Source: Natronorubrum halophilum (GTDB lineage: Archaea; Halobacteriota; Halobacteria; Halobacteriales; Natrialbaceae). Taken from it: DNA of 64,000 bases. Position numbers and translations under genes: made by a program. Below the pieces are notes generated by a model. The model was not told where the DNA came from. It saw only the letters and a list, made by a program, of their open reading frames with translations, and searched no databases. The stretch lies in assembly GCF_003670115.1 (NCBI RefSeq), contig NZ_QQTY01000003.1, positions 372,001-436,000 of the forward strand. Reading direction: 5' to 3'. Positions 26,156 through 36,700 of this stretch are shown in pieces; the stretch's first letter is position 1; each line of letters begins with the position of its first letter.

Positions 26156-27094
26156 CTAGAATTCCCTCCGCTCGCGTTCCTCGAGGTGGTCGGGATCGAG
26201 CGCGTCTCGCAGCCCGTCCCCGAGGACGTTGAATCCGATAACCGTCGCCATGATGGTGACGCCGGGCGCGGTGACGAGCCACGGGGCCGACCGGAGATAG
26301 ATTCGGCTGTCAGCGATCATCGTTCCCCACTCGGGGGTCGGCGGCTGTGCACCGAGTCCCAGATACGACAGCCCGGCGGCGGTGAGGATGATCGTTCCCA
26401 GATTCATCGTTGCTAACACGAGCACCGGATGAACGACCTTCGGCAACAGGTGTCGTCGAGCGATACGCCGTCGCGGCGTTCCGTACAGCCGGGCGGATTC
26501 GACGTACCGACTGTTCTTCGTCGCGAGTACGTTCCCTCGCACGACCCGTGCGTAGGACGCCCAGCCGACGACCGAGAGGGCCATCACGACGTTGGTCAGG
26601 CTCGGTCCGAGTACGCCGGTAATGACGAGCGCCAGCACGAGCCCCGGAAACGCGAGTTGAACGTCGACCAGCCGCATCAAGACGGTGTCGACAAGTCCGC
26701 CACTGTACCCGGAAATCAGCCCGATCACCGTTCCGACAGTCACCCTGATGGTCGTCGCAGCGACCGCTAATGCGAGCGATATCCGGGTTCCGTAGACGAT
26801 TCGCGTCGCCACGTCCCGTCCGAGACCGTCGGTCCCCAGCGGATGGGCGAGCGAAGGGGCCTCGAGGCGTGCCTCGAGCGTTTGAGCGGCCGGGTCGTAC
26901 GGGGTAATGAGCGGCCCGAAGACGGCGACAGCTGCGAGAAGACAGACGAGACCGCCGCTGAGACGGATCCCGAAGTTCGCTCGAGTCGAGAGTACACGCT
27001 GGGAGCGGAGACGCTCGCGGATCCACTCACGAACGCGAGTCGGATGAACCACTTGCCAGCGAGGGGAGGAGACGGGTTTCTGTCGTTCGCTCAT
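26156..27094 (-). CDS. ABC transporter permease (NikC/DppC-like)
   Basis: A 312-residue permease. After a basic cytoplasmic N-terminus and a helix near 45-62 come FGPLITPYDPAAQTLEARLE and HPLGTDGLGRDVATRIVYGT, typical of DppC/NikC subunits. Further membrane segments follow, and the EAA loop ESARLYGTPRRRIARRHLLP near residue 215 contacts the ATPase. The C-terminus GFNVLGDGLRDALDPDH is characteristic. It pairs with the upstream permease, whose stop it overlaps by four bases (ATGA). Probable nickel import by context with nikR. Confidence 0.9.
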   Translation of the reverse strand: MSERQKPVSSPRWQVVHPTRVREWIRERLRSQRVLSTRANFGIRLSGGLVCLLAAVAVFGPLITPYDPAAQTLEARLEAPSLAHPLGTDGLGRDVATRIVYGTRISLALAVAATTIRVTVGTVIGLISGYSGGLVDTVLMRLVDVQLAFPGLVLALVITGVLGPSLTNVVMALSVVGWASYARVVRGNVLATKNSRYVESARLYGTPRRRIARRHLLPKVVHPVLVLATMNLGTIILTAAGLSYLGLGAQPPTPEWGTMIADSRIYLRSAPWLVTAPGVTIMATVIGFNVLGDGLRDALDPDHLEERERREF

Positions 27095-28038
27095 CGTCGG
27101 TCACCCCGTTCGATCCGCGGATCGAGTGCGACGTATGCGAGATCGACTAACTGGTTCGTGACGACGAACGCTACCGCCGTCAGCAGGACGACGCCCTGAA
27201 CCACAGGGTAATCGCGTGCGAAGATAGCGTCGACGAGTAACGTCCCGAGTCCCGGCCGCTGGAAGACGGCCTCGACGACTACCGCTCCGTTGAGAACGAA
27301 CCCGAACTGAAGCCCGACGATCGTCACGACGGGAATGAGTGCGTTACGCAAGGCGTGCTTGTAGACCACGAGCCGCTCGCGAACGCCTTTCGAGCGTGCC
27401 GTGTCTACGTAGTTCTCGTTGAGTACCTCGAGCATCGCTGTTCGAACGAGTCGGGTGACGATCGCGGCGAGGCCGGTTCCAAGGGTTATCGCTGGCAAGA
27501 CGAGATGAGAAATCGTGCCCGATCCGGAGGTTGGTGTGAGACCGAGGTGAAGCGAAACCGCGAGAATCAGCAGGTATCCCAACCAAAAATTCGGCATCGA
27601 AACACCGACGAGCGCACCGATCTGGCTGGTCCTGTCGATCCATGTGTTCCGGTGGACGGCACTTGTGACTCCAATAGGGACAGCAAGCACCAGTGAGACG
27701 AATATCGCAGCGATCGCTAACTCTACGGTGTGCGGGAACTGAGCGACTAACAGCGCCGATACGTTCTCCGAATGAGCGTACGAGGTTCCCAGGTTTCCCT
27801 GCAATACGTCAGTAATCCACGCGATATACTGCACCAGAAATGGCTCATCGAGTCCGTGCTCGGCTCGAAATGCTGCCGCTTCGGCTTCTGACGGTGGAGT
27901 CCCGCGTTGTGCGTGTAGTATCGTATGTGCTGGATCTCCCGGTGTGAGAAATATCAGTCCGTACGTGATCACGGAGACGCTCGTTACGACGAACGCTGTC
28001 GATCCGAGACGCCGCAAGAGGGTAATCAACACCGTCAT
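27091..28038 (-). CDS. ABC transporter permease (NikB/DppB-like)
   Basis: A 315-residue permease. A first helix (TAFVVTSVSVITYGLIFLTP) is followed by GDPAHTILHAQRG and the periplasmic RAEHGLDEPFLVQYIAWITD, the usual DppB/NikB layout. The EAA-type loop is DTARSKGVRERLVVYKHALR near residue 210, and the C-terminus is VDLAYVALDPRIERGDRR. It is the first gene of the operon, divergent from nikR. An ATG four codons upstream (28050) is also possible; I chose 28038 because MTVLITLLRRL is the usual NikB-like opening. Confidence 0.9.
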   Translation of the reverse strand: MTVLITLLRRLGSTAFVVTSVSVITYGLIFLTPGDPAHTILHAQRGTPPSEAEAAAFRAEHGLDEPFLVQYIAWITDVLQGNLGTSYAHSENVSALLVAQFPHTVELAIAAIFVSLVLAVPIGVTSAVHRNTWIDRTSQIGALVGVSMPNFWLGYLLILAVSLHLGLTPTSGSGTISHLVLPAITLGTGLAAIVTRLVRTAMLEVLNENYVDTARSKGVRERLVVYKHALRNALIPVVTIVGLQFGFVLNGAVVVEAVFQRPGLGTLLVDAIFARDYPVVQGVVLLTAVAFVVTNQLVDLAYVALDPRIERGDRR

Positions 28039-28097
28039 TTTGAAAGCCAAACGCGAATCCTATACATCGCACTAGGTTCTGGAATTCGCTCGAGTAA

Positions 28098-28125
28098 TAA
28101 TACTTCTCATTATAATCGTAATACT
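28098..28125 (-). promoter_or_regulatory. Promoter of the nickel operon with flanking heptamer repeats (candidate NikR operator)
   Basis: Read on the minus strand, AGTATTA occurs at 28125-28119 and again at 28104-28098, exactly 21 bases (two helical turns) apart. A TATA-like ATTATAAT lies between them, about 70 bases before the permease start. NikR occupying both heptamers would cover the TATA box and block TBP, which fits a nickel-responsive repressor. Known bacterial NikR sites are spaced inverted half-sites (E. coli GTATGA-N16-TCATAC), so the direct-repeat arrangement here is only a candidate. The flanking AGTA-ATAA-TACT is also partly palindromic. Confidence 0.4.
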
Positions 28126-28207
28126 GGCTACGGACGATCGGTTTCGTATTTCGTCGTCCGGGCGGGTGTCCGTCAAGACTTAACTGTTCGCTAAAGAAAT
28201 TCCCTTC

Positions 28208-28624
28208 ATGACCCAAGATGTTGAGCGCATGAGCGTCACCCTTCCACCAAGTCTTCTCGCCGAATTTGACGACGTTGTAGAGATGGGTCAGTACGATAGT
28301 CGATCCGAAGCAACCAGGGACGCACTTCGCGCATTTGTTACGGAATTCACTCAACAAACCGGATTATCAGGAACGCTGAGCGGATCCATTGTCGTCCTTT
28401 ACGAGCATGATCACAGTGGCGTAAGCGATGAAATGACCGAATTACAGCACGATTTCACTGAGACGATTATTGCAGTACATCACGTTCACCTCAGTGACCA
28501 CCTCTGCTTGGAGTCGATAGCCATTGACGGTACTGGTGAACGAATCGAGCAGTTGTTATCTCGCATCCGTCCGTTAAAAGGCGTTCATCAAGTCAAACTC
28601 GCTGTAGTCGATGCGGAGCATTGA
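28208..28624 (+). CDS. nikR: Nickel-responsive transcriptional regulator NikR
   Basis: A 138-residue NikR. The N-terminal ribbon-helix-helix is RMSVTLPPSLLAEFDDVVEM (residues 7-26), with the second helix at SRSEATRDALRAFVTE. The C-terminal ACT-like domain supplies nickel ligands: His near VLYEHDHSG (about residue 63-65) and HHVHLSDHLCLESIAIDG (about 89-106), which contains the His...Cys ligand set. Nickel-loaded NikR represses nickel uptake genes. It is divergent from the ABC importer operon with a 157-base shared promoter region, the standard arrangement for NikR and its target. Length is normal for the family (about 130-150). Confidence 0.95.
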   Translation: MTQDVERMSVTLPPSLLAEFDDVVEMGQYDSRSEATRDALRAFVTEFTQQTGLSGTLSGSIVVLYEHDHSGVSDEMTELQHDFTETIIAVHHVHLSDHLCLESIAIDGTGERIEQLLSRIRPLKGVHQVKLAVVDAEH

Positions 28625-28630
28625 TAGATC

Positions 28631-28650
28631 GGGCACTGTCTAGTTGAGCC
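28631..28650 (+). repeat. Probable left terminal inverted repeat of the IS6-type remnant
   Basis: GGGCACTGTCTAGTTGAGCC lies 40 bases before the transposase start and resembles terminal repeats of haloarchaeal IS6-type elements. A matching copy at the right end (past 29352) is not visible, so that end has been lost. Confidence 0.45.
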
Positions 28651-28690
28651 AGTTTGAGAAGTGAGCAGGTCGTTGAGTAAATTGGTTAGA

Positions 28691-29352
28691 ATGCTCGCAG
28701 ACCTGCTCAGCGAGAGCTACGAGGAGGATTTAGAAGAATCTTGGGAGAACGAGTGGACGGCGATTGCGTCAGGGCATTCGCCGTCCGCCTCCATCAGACC
28801 GGTTATTCGCTTCGGGAAACAACAACAATTCTCGCTGAATTAGGCGTTGAACGCTCTCACGGGGCGATTTGGAACTGGGTACATCGGCTGGCTGACAGCG
28901 GACACGACCCGCCGACGGCGTCGCCGTCGATGAGACTGCTATCAAGATTAACGGAGAGTGGTCTTGGCTGTATGCTGCAATAATCCTTGAGACAAAGCTG
29001 ATTCTCGACGTCGCGTTATTTGGTCGGCGTGACACTGATCCTGCGGCTGCATTTCTGCATGGACTTTGCGAGAAACACGATCTCTCAGACGCTGTATTTC
29101 TCGTCGATCAGTTCGGCTACTGGACTGCCCTCGCTCGTTTAGGGCTGAGCGATCGGGTCAACTATACCGAGCGAAACCTCATCGAAAAGTGGTTTCATAC
29201 CCTCCAGATGCGTGTCGACCGCTTCCATAACTCGTGGGTTGGCAGTCGGGCGAGCGTCCGCGAGTGGCTTGAACAGCCCATGCATTACTACAACCAACCG
29301 CATCAAACGCTCGACGGAAATACTCCAGCCGAGGATGTGCTACACAAGATCG
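28691..29352 (+). pseudogene. Broken IS6-family transposase
   Basis: The transposase is spread over three frames. Frame 1 begins at the ATG at 28691 (MLADLLSESYEEDLEESWEN). Frame 2, from about 28767, reads VRAFAVRLHQTGYSLRETTT and the helix-turn-helix VERSHGAIWNWVHRLADS. Frame 3, from about 28920, reads VAVDETAIKINGEWSWLYAA (catalytic Asp), HDLSDAVFLVDQFGYW (Asp), NLIEKWFHTLQMRVDR (Glu) and HYYNQPHQTLDGNTPAEDV. So the DDE triad is still legible, but two frameshifts and a small deletion near HYYNQPH make it inactive. The right end abuts the NhaC gene directly. Confidence 0.88.
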
Positions 29353-29392
29353 AGGTTCGAAAGAATCCGCACCGCCGAAGCCGACGAGCCGT

Positions 29393-31015
29393 TCAGTCGT
29401 CGTCGGAGACGGATCCGCTCCCGACCCGAACCGTGCGGGTCGCCTCCACGCCCTTCCGGTTCGCGTCGAACTCGGACAACACGTACACCAGACCAACGAG
29501 GGTCACCACGCCGATTGGGAGCAGCACCAGCGGCGTGATCCGGGTGGCGCCCCACACGATCAGCAGCACCGCGGCCACGATCATCACCGTCGTGGCGTAG
29601 TACATCTGGGTGCGGACGTGGTCGATATGGTCGGCGCCGGTGAACGTCGACGAGAGGATCGTCGTGTCGGAGATGGGTGAGCAGTGGTCCCCGAAGATGG
29701 CACCGCTGAACACGGTCCCGATCGCGACGGGGAGTAGCTCCGGCGTGGCGCCGCCGACGCTCCACGCCAGCGGGATCGCGATCGGCGTGACGATCGCCAT
29801 CGTTCCCCAGGACGTGCCCGTCGAGAACGCGATGAACGCGGACGCAATCAGCACGACGACCGGGAGCGTCGTCGGCGTCACGAAGTTCTCCGCGATGTTC
29901 GTGACGTAGACGCCCGTGCCGAGCGCGGTGGTGACGGTTCCGATCGTCCAGGCCATCACGAGGATCGTGAGCGCGGTCAGCATCATTCCGAAGCCGTCGA
30001 TCACGGTCTCCATCGCCTCGTCAAGGCTGGCGAGACCGCTCCCAACGCCCATTGCGAACGCGACGCCGACCATCGTGAATGTTCCCCACAGGAGCGCGTC
30101 GACGAACGCGGCGTTACCGGCAATCTCGAACGGCCCGGCACCGGGGTCCGAGGCTCCAAGTCCGGTGTAGGCGGCGCCGCCGACCACGACCGCCATCAGC
30201 GCGAGGGTCGGGACGGCGAAGTATCGGAGCTTCGGCGAGTCGGTGAGCACTGCTCCGAGGCTGTCTTCGGCGCTTTGCATCGGAATGGCCTCGTCTCGCA
30301 GGACTTTTCCCTCCGTCGCCGACCGATGCTCGGCGTCGAGCATCTCGCCGAAGTCACGGCCGGTGAAGACGATGATCCCGACCATCGCGACCGCGAACAG
30401 GCAGTACATGTTGAACGGGATGCTCTGTAAGAACAGCGCGAATGCGCCGGGAACCTCGCCGGCCTCAACGGAGACGTCCGCGGCGCTGTACCCCTCTTCG
30501 ATCATGCTCAACTGGTAGGCGACCCAACTCGAGACGCCAAACGTCGCGACGGGCGCGGCCGTCGAGTCGATCATATACGCGAGTTTCTCGCGGGAGACCC
30601 GCACCTCGTCGGAGATCTCGCGCATCGTGGTTCCGACGATCGCGGTGTTCGAGTAGTCGTCGAAGAACCACAGCATGCCGAAAATCCACGTCGCCCCGCC
30701 GACCTTCCGTGGAGTGTCGAGATAGGCGGTCACCGAGTTGGCGATGGCGTTCGCCCCGCCGAGCCGCCAGATAAGCGCGACCCCCGCCCCGAGGAACAAC
30801 ACGATCAGCATGATCTTCGCGTTGAACGTGCTCTCGCCGATCGAGGAGACGAGCCAGTCCAGCGTCTGCGCCACGCCGTGGCTCGTCGTGTAGATCACGC
30901 CACCGGACCAGATTCCAAGGAACAGCGAGAGAACTGGTTTCCGCGTCACGATCGCGAGGACGATCGCCAGAAGCGGCGGAACGAGCGAGATGGCACCGAC
31001 CGTCTCGCCCGTCAT
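29393..31015 (-). CDS. Na+/H+ antiporter, NhaC family
   Basis: A 540-residue membrane protein with about twelve hydrophobic segments: LVPPLLAIVLAIVTRKPVLS at residues 11-30, then LWFFDDYSNTAIVGTTMREI near 115, a conserved polar motif of NhaC antiporters. SMIEEGYSA and FSTGTSWGTMAIVTPIAIPL follow, then SGAIFGDHCSPISDTTILSS near 460, the C-terminal ion-binding region. It exchanges internal Na+ (or an organic acid) for H+ or another ion. The gene is intact although both flanks are mobile-element debris; its stop at 29393 is about 40 bases from the transposase remnant. A strong TATA-like ATATATTTATATA lies about 160 bases upstream. Confidence 0.9.
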   Translation of the reverse strand: MTGETVGAISLVPPLLAIVLAIVTRKPVLSLFLGIWSGGVIYTTSHGVAQTLDWLVSSIGESTFNAKIMLIVLFLGAGVALIWRLGGANAIANSVTAYLDTPRKVGGATWIFGMLWFFDDYSNTAIVGTTMREISDEVRVSREKLAYMIDSTAAPVATFGVSSWVAYQLSMIEEGYSAADVSVEAGEVPGAFALFLQSIPFNMYCLFAVAMVGIIVFTGRDFGEMLDAEHRSATEGKVLRDEAIPMQSAEDSLGAVLTDSPKLRYFAVPTLALMAVVVGGAAYTGLGASDPGAGPFEIAGNAAFVDALLWGTFTMVGVAFAMGVGSGLASLDEAMETVIDGFGMMLTALTILVMAWTIGTVTTALGTGVYVTNIAENFVTPTTLPVVVLIASAFIAFSTGTSWGTMAIVTPIAIPLAWSVGGATPELLPVAIGTVFSGAIFGDHCSPISDTTILSSTFTGADHIDHVRTQMYYATTVMIVAAVLLIVWGATRITPLVLLPIGVVTLVGLVYVLSEFDANRKGVEATRTVRVGSGSVSDDD

Positions 31016-31369
31016 GCGACTCCCCTCAAGCGATCCCCGACGGATGATCGAGACCCTCGTCGCACACGTTCCCGGGTGTCGACACAGGTTTTCGTCGACT
31101 TCGTCGGATCGATGCGGCGGTTACGAGCTCTCGTCGAGAGAACCATGTTACAGTGACACACATTATCTCGGAATATATAAATATATGGCTCTAACTTTAT
31201 CAGAATCCTGTTTAAGTCCCTAGTCGGTGAACGAATACGCTGGGGTTGAAGGAGGCCGTCTTTCAACATGTGTCCAAGAACACGAGGCTCTGACTGGTCC
31301 CTTGCAAGAATCCGAAGGAGTGGGCAAACAGCCGGTATAGATGTCTATTCGGATCGTTCACCCGACCCC
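31016..31369. other. Intergenic region upstream of the NhaC gene
   Basis: No gene is seen in about 350 bases. It includes a very AT-rich stretch (about 31170-31200) with ATATATTTATATA on the minus strand, a probable NhaC promoter with a long leader. The right part merges into degenerate aminotransferase sequence. Confidence 0.4.
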
Positions 31370-31690
31370 AGAGACATCAACCCATGTACATGATGGCCGC
31401 GCAGGAGACAGGGTGGCCCGCGTAGGTGTGACTGTGACAGAACAACAGAACATCTCGTCCTCGAAGCGGGCGGTGATCTCTAGGGTGACGATCGTCGCTC
31501 CAAGCGGTGCGTACGCGCCCAAGACTCCCTTTGCCATCGTCATGATGTCGGGCGTGACGTCGAAAACGTCGCAGCCGAACCACTCGCCGGTACGGCCGAA
31601 GCCGGGCGTAACGAATAGTTTCGCGGTCGTCAGTCTGACAGCCCTGTCCTCGTCGTCAAGAACGCCGAAAGCGGGCCGATGAGTTCTTCG
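31370..31690 (-). pseudogene. Remnant of a class-III aminotransferase
   Basis: On the minus strand a 50-residue stretch is unmistakably the PLP-lysine region of class-III (omega/GABA-type) aminotransferases: [20 protein letters not shown] then [20 protein letters not shown], where the Lys binds PLP. It continues, with a frame change near 31440, as [16 protein letters not shown]. Sequence before GFGRTGEW is degenerate, and both ends are missing. This is a fragment left by recombination; the substrate of the parent enzyme cannot be told. Confidence 0.75.
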
Positions 31691-31774
31691 ACGGAACGTG
31701 GCCGCTCTGCGGGATGTCCCGGACCGCCCGCAGCGCACGCTTGCGAGTCTCAGTCTCAGCCGCGCCGAGCCGGT

Positions 31775-32445
31775 CGAGACACGCCACTCATCTTGGCTGT
31801 CGAACCAGTCCGAGAGAGTTCAGCGTGGGACGAGAACCCACCCAATCAGATTCATCGTGTCGTTCGACGGCTGGTGAGGCGAGCGAAAGAACACGTACCA
31901 ATCGAGACGGTGCTTTGTGATCGAGAGTTCGATTCTCAGCGGGTATTCCAGACCCTTTCGAACCTCGGCGTGAACTACCTCATCCCGAAGCGGGTCAACA
32001 GCACTGAACGGGATATTATCGAGACGATGGAGGGTGATGGACGAGCTGTTGCGGTGAAATCGGCTTCTATTCACGTTGAGACGGGAAGCCACTCAATGCG
32101 GTTCTTGTACGTGCCGTCGACGAAAGGCGATGGAACGGCTGTATTCGCAACAAATCTCAGATCGAACCCAACGAGGTCGAGGCATTCTGCCGACGCTACA
32201 GCCGCCGCTGGCAGATCGAAAACGAGTACAACTCCATCAAGAACGATTTCCTTGCGAAGACCTCTTCGAAGGATTACCGTGTAAGGTTGTTCTACTTCGT
32301 GTTCGCCGTGCTGCTATACAATATCTGGCGGCTGACCGACTTTCTACTGAAGGCCGCCGTCAACGGCGAGATGGATTACGCTCCAGTCCTGACCGCAGGT
32401 AAGTGCGTCGAGATAGTTGTCTCGGCGTTGATTCCACCCGACTGA
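31775..32445 (+). pseudogene. Broken DDE transposase (IS4-like clan)
   Basis: The C-terminal half of a transposase in two frames. The first reads [20 protein letters not shown], then VPIETVLCDREFDSQRVFQT (catalytic Asp) and VNYLIPKRVNSTERDIIETM. Near 32160 the reading frame changes and continues as EPNEVEAFCRRYSRRWQIEN (catalytic Glu in the RRW-x-IE motif), then SSKDYRVRLFYFVFAVLLYN and a stop at 32443-32445. The N-terminal third is absent. The YSRRW-IE...LYNIWR pattern is typical of haloarchaeal DDE transposases; I cannot name the IS with certainty. Confidence 0.82.
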
Positions 32446-32829
32446 CCGACTGCTCCCCTACTGACTCCACCGCTTAGGAGTGGTAACGCTGTTCAGCACC
32501 CCAGAATCCGAACAATTTCTCACACTCGCCCGATAGTTATGCACGAGAGCGTTGGAAGTCGATTTTTGACCGGTGAAAAGCATCACGAGTCAACGGATAT
32601 TTAACCCAAAACTACCCCATCCTCCGAAACTGTGGGGAGTTACAGCCATCGAAATCTATATAGCAGAATACAATATACGAATGTACTGTCTTTACCTTCC
32701 GGGCTTCTCTCCACCGAACTCGAACGAATCGGGTTGGAAAGGGAACACGCTTGATTCGCACAGTAATCAAGCGCCGGCTATAAGTGCCCTATTACGGCGG
32801 TAACAATCCGAAGAAGTACCCTCTCGAGG
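32446..32829. other. Intergenic region between transposase and integrase remnants
   Basis: No recognisable gene or repeat was found. The middle part (about 32570-32700) is relatively AT-rich with stops in all frames. It is probably residual DNA of an inserted element. Confidence 0.4.
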
Positions 32830-33370
32830 GTGATCGCGCGCAAATCCGGAATCGACGACGGCCACAACACTCCTCGAGGAGGCCCTTCGACCGAAGCTGA
32901 AAGGCGGTGTCGCGGGGAACTCCCAAACCTTGAGCGCCGTGTCGAGGACTTTTCCGTGTGGCTCGAAGCGGATTCGGACGCTGAAAGCACCGATCTAGAC
33001 GAGCGGACGCGCTGGCGTTACGCTCGCGAGCTCACGGCTGCGACCTCGAACGGGAGCGATACGTACTACGCACAGCGTTTAGGCTGGTACACGAGGGGCT
33101 CCTCGAGGTGAACATACGCAACGAAACGTCGCGAAAGAGCCGCTGCCAGGGAACGACGATGTCGGTCGGGCTCAAATGTGGATCTCTTCCTCGAGAACCG
33201 GCAAGCGTCCATCCTCGCGAAGAAGCAGGACCAGTCCGACAGCTCGCTTACGAAGCAATCTATAAACTCCATATCGCGATATCGATATCTCTTCGATCCT
33301 GCCGACGATGACTGGCCGATGTTCCCGATCTCTCACCTGCCGAACTTTACAGCAGGTCGAGTGCCTGTGA
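32830..33370 (+). pseudogene. Broken tyrosine recombinase/integrase with internal deletion
   Basis: The first part (about 32915-33080) reads LPNLERRVEDFSVWLEADSD then DERTRWRYARELTAAT and TYYAQRLGW, the SAM-like core-binding domain of haloarchaeal phage-type integrases. After a frame change it continues VHEGLLEVN and then AKEPLPGNDDVGRAQMW. A later piece in another frame reads SISRYRYLFDPADDDWPMFP then ISHLPNF, which resembles the region before the C-terminal catalytic domain. The intervening catalytic Arg block and the final Arg-His-Arg-Tyr are missing. I read this as an inactivated integrase of a decayed integrative element; similarity is by eye. Confidence 0.5.
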
Positions 33371-33414
33371 GTCTGGCCTCGAGGCGGTTCACCAGTGGCC
33401 TAAGGCTGATGCCC

Positions 33415-33450
33415 CTTCCTCAACGAAGCGAACGAAGTGAGCGGAGGAAG
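33415..33450 (+). repeat. Hairpin upstream of tnpB (candidate left end of the element)
   Basis: CTTCCTC at 33415-33421 pairs perfectly with GAGGAAG at 33444-33450 around a purine-rich loop containing CGAAGCGAACGAAGTGAGCG. Subterminal hairpins of this kind mark the ends of IS200/IS605-type elements. It lies about 70 bases before tnpB. Confidence 0.5.
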
Positions 33451-33518
33451 CCGACGAGCAGGACACAAACCACCTTCCCCGAACGGCTATAATACCCTAC
33501 CCCGTATGTGAAGTTACA

Positions 33519-34774
<1,256 letters not shown>

Positions 34775-34778
<4 letters not shown>

Positions 34779-35674
34779 AGACGGGTAGTTGACAGGTCCC
34801 GCCAGCTGTGCTGGGGCTCCCAGTCGAGCAGTTCGGCTGCCTTGGAAAGATCGACGAGCGTTTCGTGCTCGCCGAACTCCGTCTCGATCTCTGCGTTCGG
34901 GTAGTACTCCGCGGCGATGTCGGTCGTCCGCGCCGCGGCCGTCGTGTCACCGGCGACGGCCCAAAATACTTCGTGACCCTCGAAATCGGCCTCGACGGCC
35001 TTGCGGGCGATGGACGTCGCATCGTCGACGGCGAGGTATGAGAACAGCACGTCTCGGCCCGTCGCCGGGTGAACCTTCGCGAGTGCTTCCAGCGATCGGT
35101 CCGCTTCAACGAAGTGTTCGCGCATCTCCTCCTCGGTCGTCACCCACGGGTACCGCAACGAAGCGATGGTGAGATCGGTGGACGGGCGTCGGCCGACCCC
35201 GTCTGCCGTCACCTCCATCGCGTGCTTGGCGATCCCGTAGGGATCGTCCGGCGTGCGTGGGTGGGCTTCATCGACCGGGAGATAGCGTATGTCGGCGTTC
35301 CGCTCCTGGTGTTCGCTCCCGATCGCGTTGATGCTGGAGGGGAGACAGACGGTCTCGAGACCCAGCGAGTCGGCCGCCTCGAGAACGTGTTTTGCGGACA
35401 TCACGTTGCTCTCGTAAACGCGGTAGTCTGGGTCACTGTACGGATCGGGGATCGTTCCCATGTGGATCACAGCGTCGGTACCTGTCTTTGCGATGGCGCC
35501 GTACGTCTCGCCCGCATCGAGAAGGTTAGCCGTAATATACGTATCGGAGACCCCTTCGCAGCGCTTGCCACGAGAGATGTTGACCGTTTCGTAACCGTGG
35601 TCGGCGAGGTGCTCGAGGATTGCCGATCCGATTTTGCCGTTGCCGCCTGTCACTGCGATGGTGGAGATTGTCAT
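34775..35674 (-). CDS. NAD-dependent epimerase/dehydratase (extended SDR family)
   Basis: A 299-residue Rossmann-fold enzyme. It opens TIAVTGGNGKIGSAILEHLA (the GxxGxxG NAD-binding motif, residues 6-25). Catalytic residues are Ser in CLPSSINAIGS (about 113) and the Tyr-x3-Lys pair in DDPYGIAKHAME (about 143-147). The length matches uronate dehydrogenase-like members. It precedes a mannonate dehydratase-like gene on the same strand, so a step in sugar-acid oxidation is plausible. The C-terminus (LSTTRL then stop) is read from the right end of the adjacent TnpB element, so the original last residues may have been replaced by the insertion. Confidence 0.85.
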
Positions 35675-35699
35675 TGTTGTACTGTCGAGTTAGATCGTG

Positions 35700-36644
35700 T
35701 TATTCGAGTAGCCCCTTAATATAACCGATGGCGAACAGACGGCCCATGTCGGTATAGCCGGCCATCGCGTCCTCACGGTCTTCCTCGCCGACCATTCGCG
35801 GCACGTGGTCAGGACGAATCGGGCCGTCGAAGCCGGCCTCTCGGTAGGCCTCGATGGTAGCTTTCATATCAGTCGGCCCCTCGTCGTGCCACGTCTCGAC
35901 GAAGTTCCGGCTGTCGCCCTCGACGTCACGAAAGTGGACGAAGTGAAGACGATCGCCGAACTCGCGGATCGTCTCCTGAAGATCTGCTCCCATTGCAGCG
36001 AAGTTACCTTGACAGAACGTCACGCCGTGGCGCGGGCTATCGTACATGTCGAGGATCCGTCGATAGTCGTCGACGGACGTAACGATGCGAGGGACGCCTC
36101 GAACGGGTGAAGTGGGCGGGTCGTCGGGGTGAAGCGCAAGATTTACACCCGCCTCCTCTGCAACGGGGACGATCTCGTCGAGAAAGTACTGCAGGTTCTC
36201 CCACAGCTCGTCCTCGGTGATATCCGCTGCCTCGTGGCGGGGTGCGTGCTCCATCCACTCGTGGTCGTAGCCGATGCGACGGGAGTTACCACGTCCGGGG
36301 AGCGAGTCGGAGGTTCGGATGACACCCAGCGGGTTCTCGGTCCACACCCAGCAGTAGGTATCGATACCGAGTCGTCCCATGTTCTCGAGTAGTTCTTTGA
36401 CTACTGCGATCTCTTCGTCGCGACCTTCCTTTCCGAGGACGGTTTTTTCCATCGGCGGGCGATCTTCGACGACGTCCAGCGAAAAGCCGTGATCGTCAAA
36501 CCGGGCTGTCGTACGCATCAGTGTCTCATACTCCCACCACTCGTCGACGCCCCAGAACCGGACGACGGCCGTGTCGAGTCCGAGTTGCTTCGCGATCGTC
36601 CAGCGGCGGTCCGGCCGCGGGGGGAGCATGACGGTTGGATTCAT
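35700..36644 (-). CDS. uxuA: Mannonate dehydratase-like TIM-barrel enzyme
   Basis: A 314-residue (beta/alpha)8 protein. VNLALHPDDPPTSPVRGVPR near residue 165 supplies the first metal/substrate His and Asp. TFCQGNFAAMG near 207 carries the metal Cys, and LHFVHFRDVEGDSRNFVETW and GFDGPIRPDHVPRM near 235 and 270 complete the set of histidines seen in UxuA. Mannonate dehydratase makes 2-keto-3-deoxygluconate from D-mannonate using Fe2+ or Mn2+. It is somewhat shorter than E. coli UxuA (394), as in archaeal members. Operon with the epimerase 26 bases downstream; the sugar acid is inferred. Confidence 0.82.
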   Translation of the reverse strand: MNPTVMLPPRPDRRWTIAKQLGLDTAVVRFWGVDEWWEYETLMRTTARFDDHGFSLDVVEDRPPMEKTVLGKEGRDEEIAVVKELLENMGRLGIDTYCWVWTENPLGVIRTSDSLPGRGNSRRIGYDHEWMEHAPRHEAADITEDELWENLQYFLDEIVPVAEEAGVNLALHPDDPPTSPVRGVPRIVTSVDDYRRILDMYDSPRHGVTFCQGNFAAMGADLQETIREFGDRLHFVHFRDVEGDSRNFVETWHDEGPTDMKATIEAYREAGFDGPIRPDHVPRMVGEEDREDAMAGYTDMGRLFAIGYIKGLLE

Positions 36645-36700
36645 TCGATTGTCTCCATGGTTCTCATCTTCATTAGTATTTCTGAATTCCTATCGCTTGT

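Noticed and set aside
28740-28990. Separate small genes in two frames within the IS6-type remnant
   Set aside because: They are pieces of one frameshifted transposase; reading across frames restores the normal protein order.
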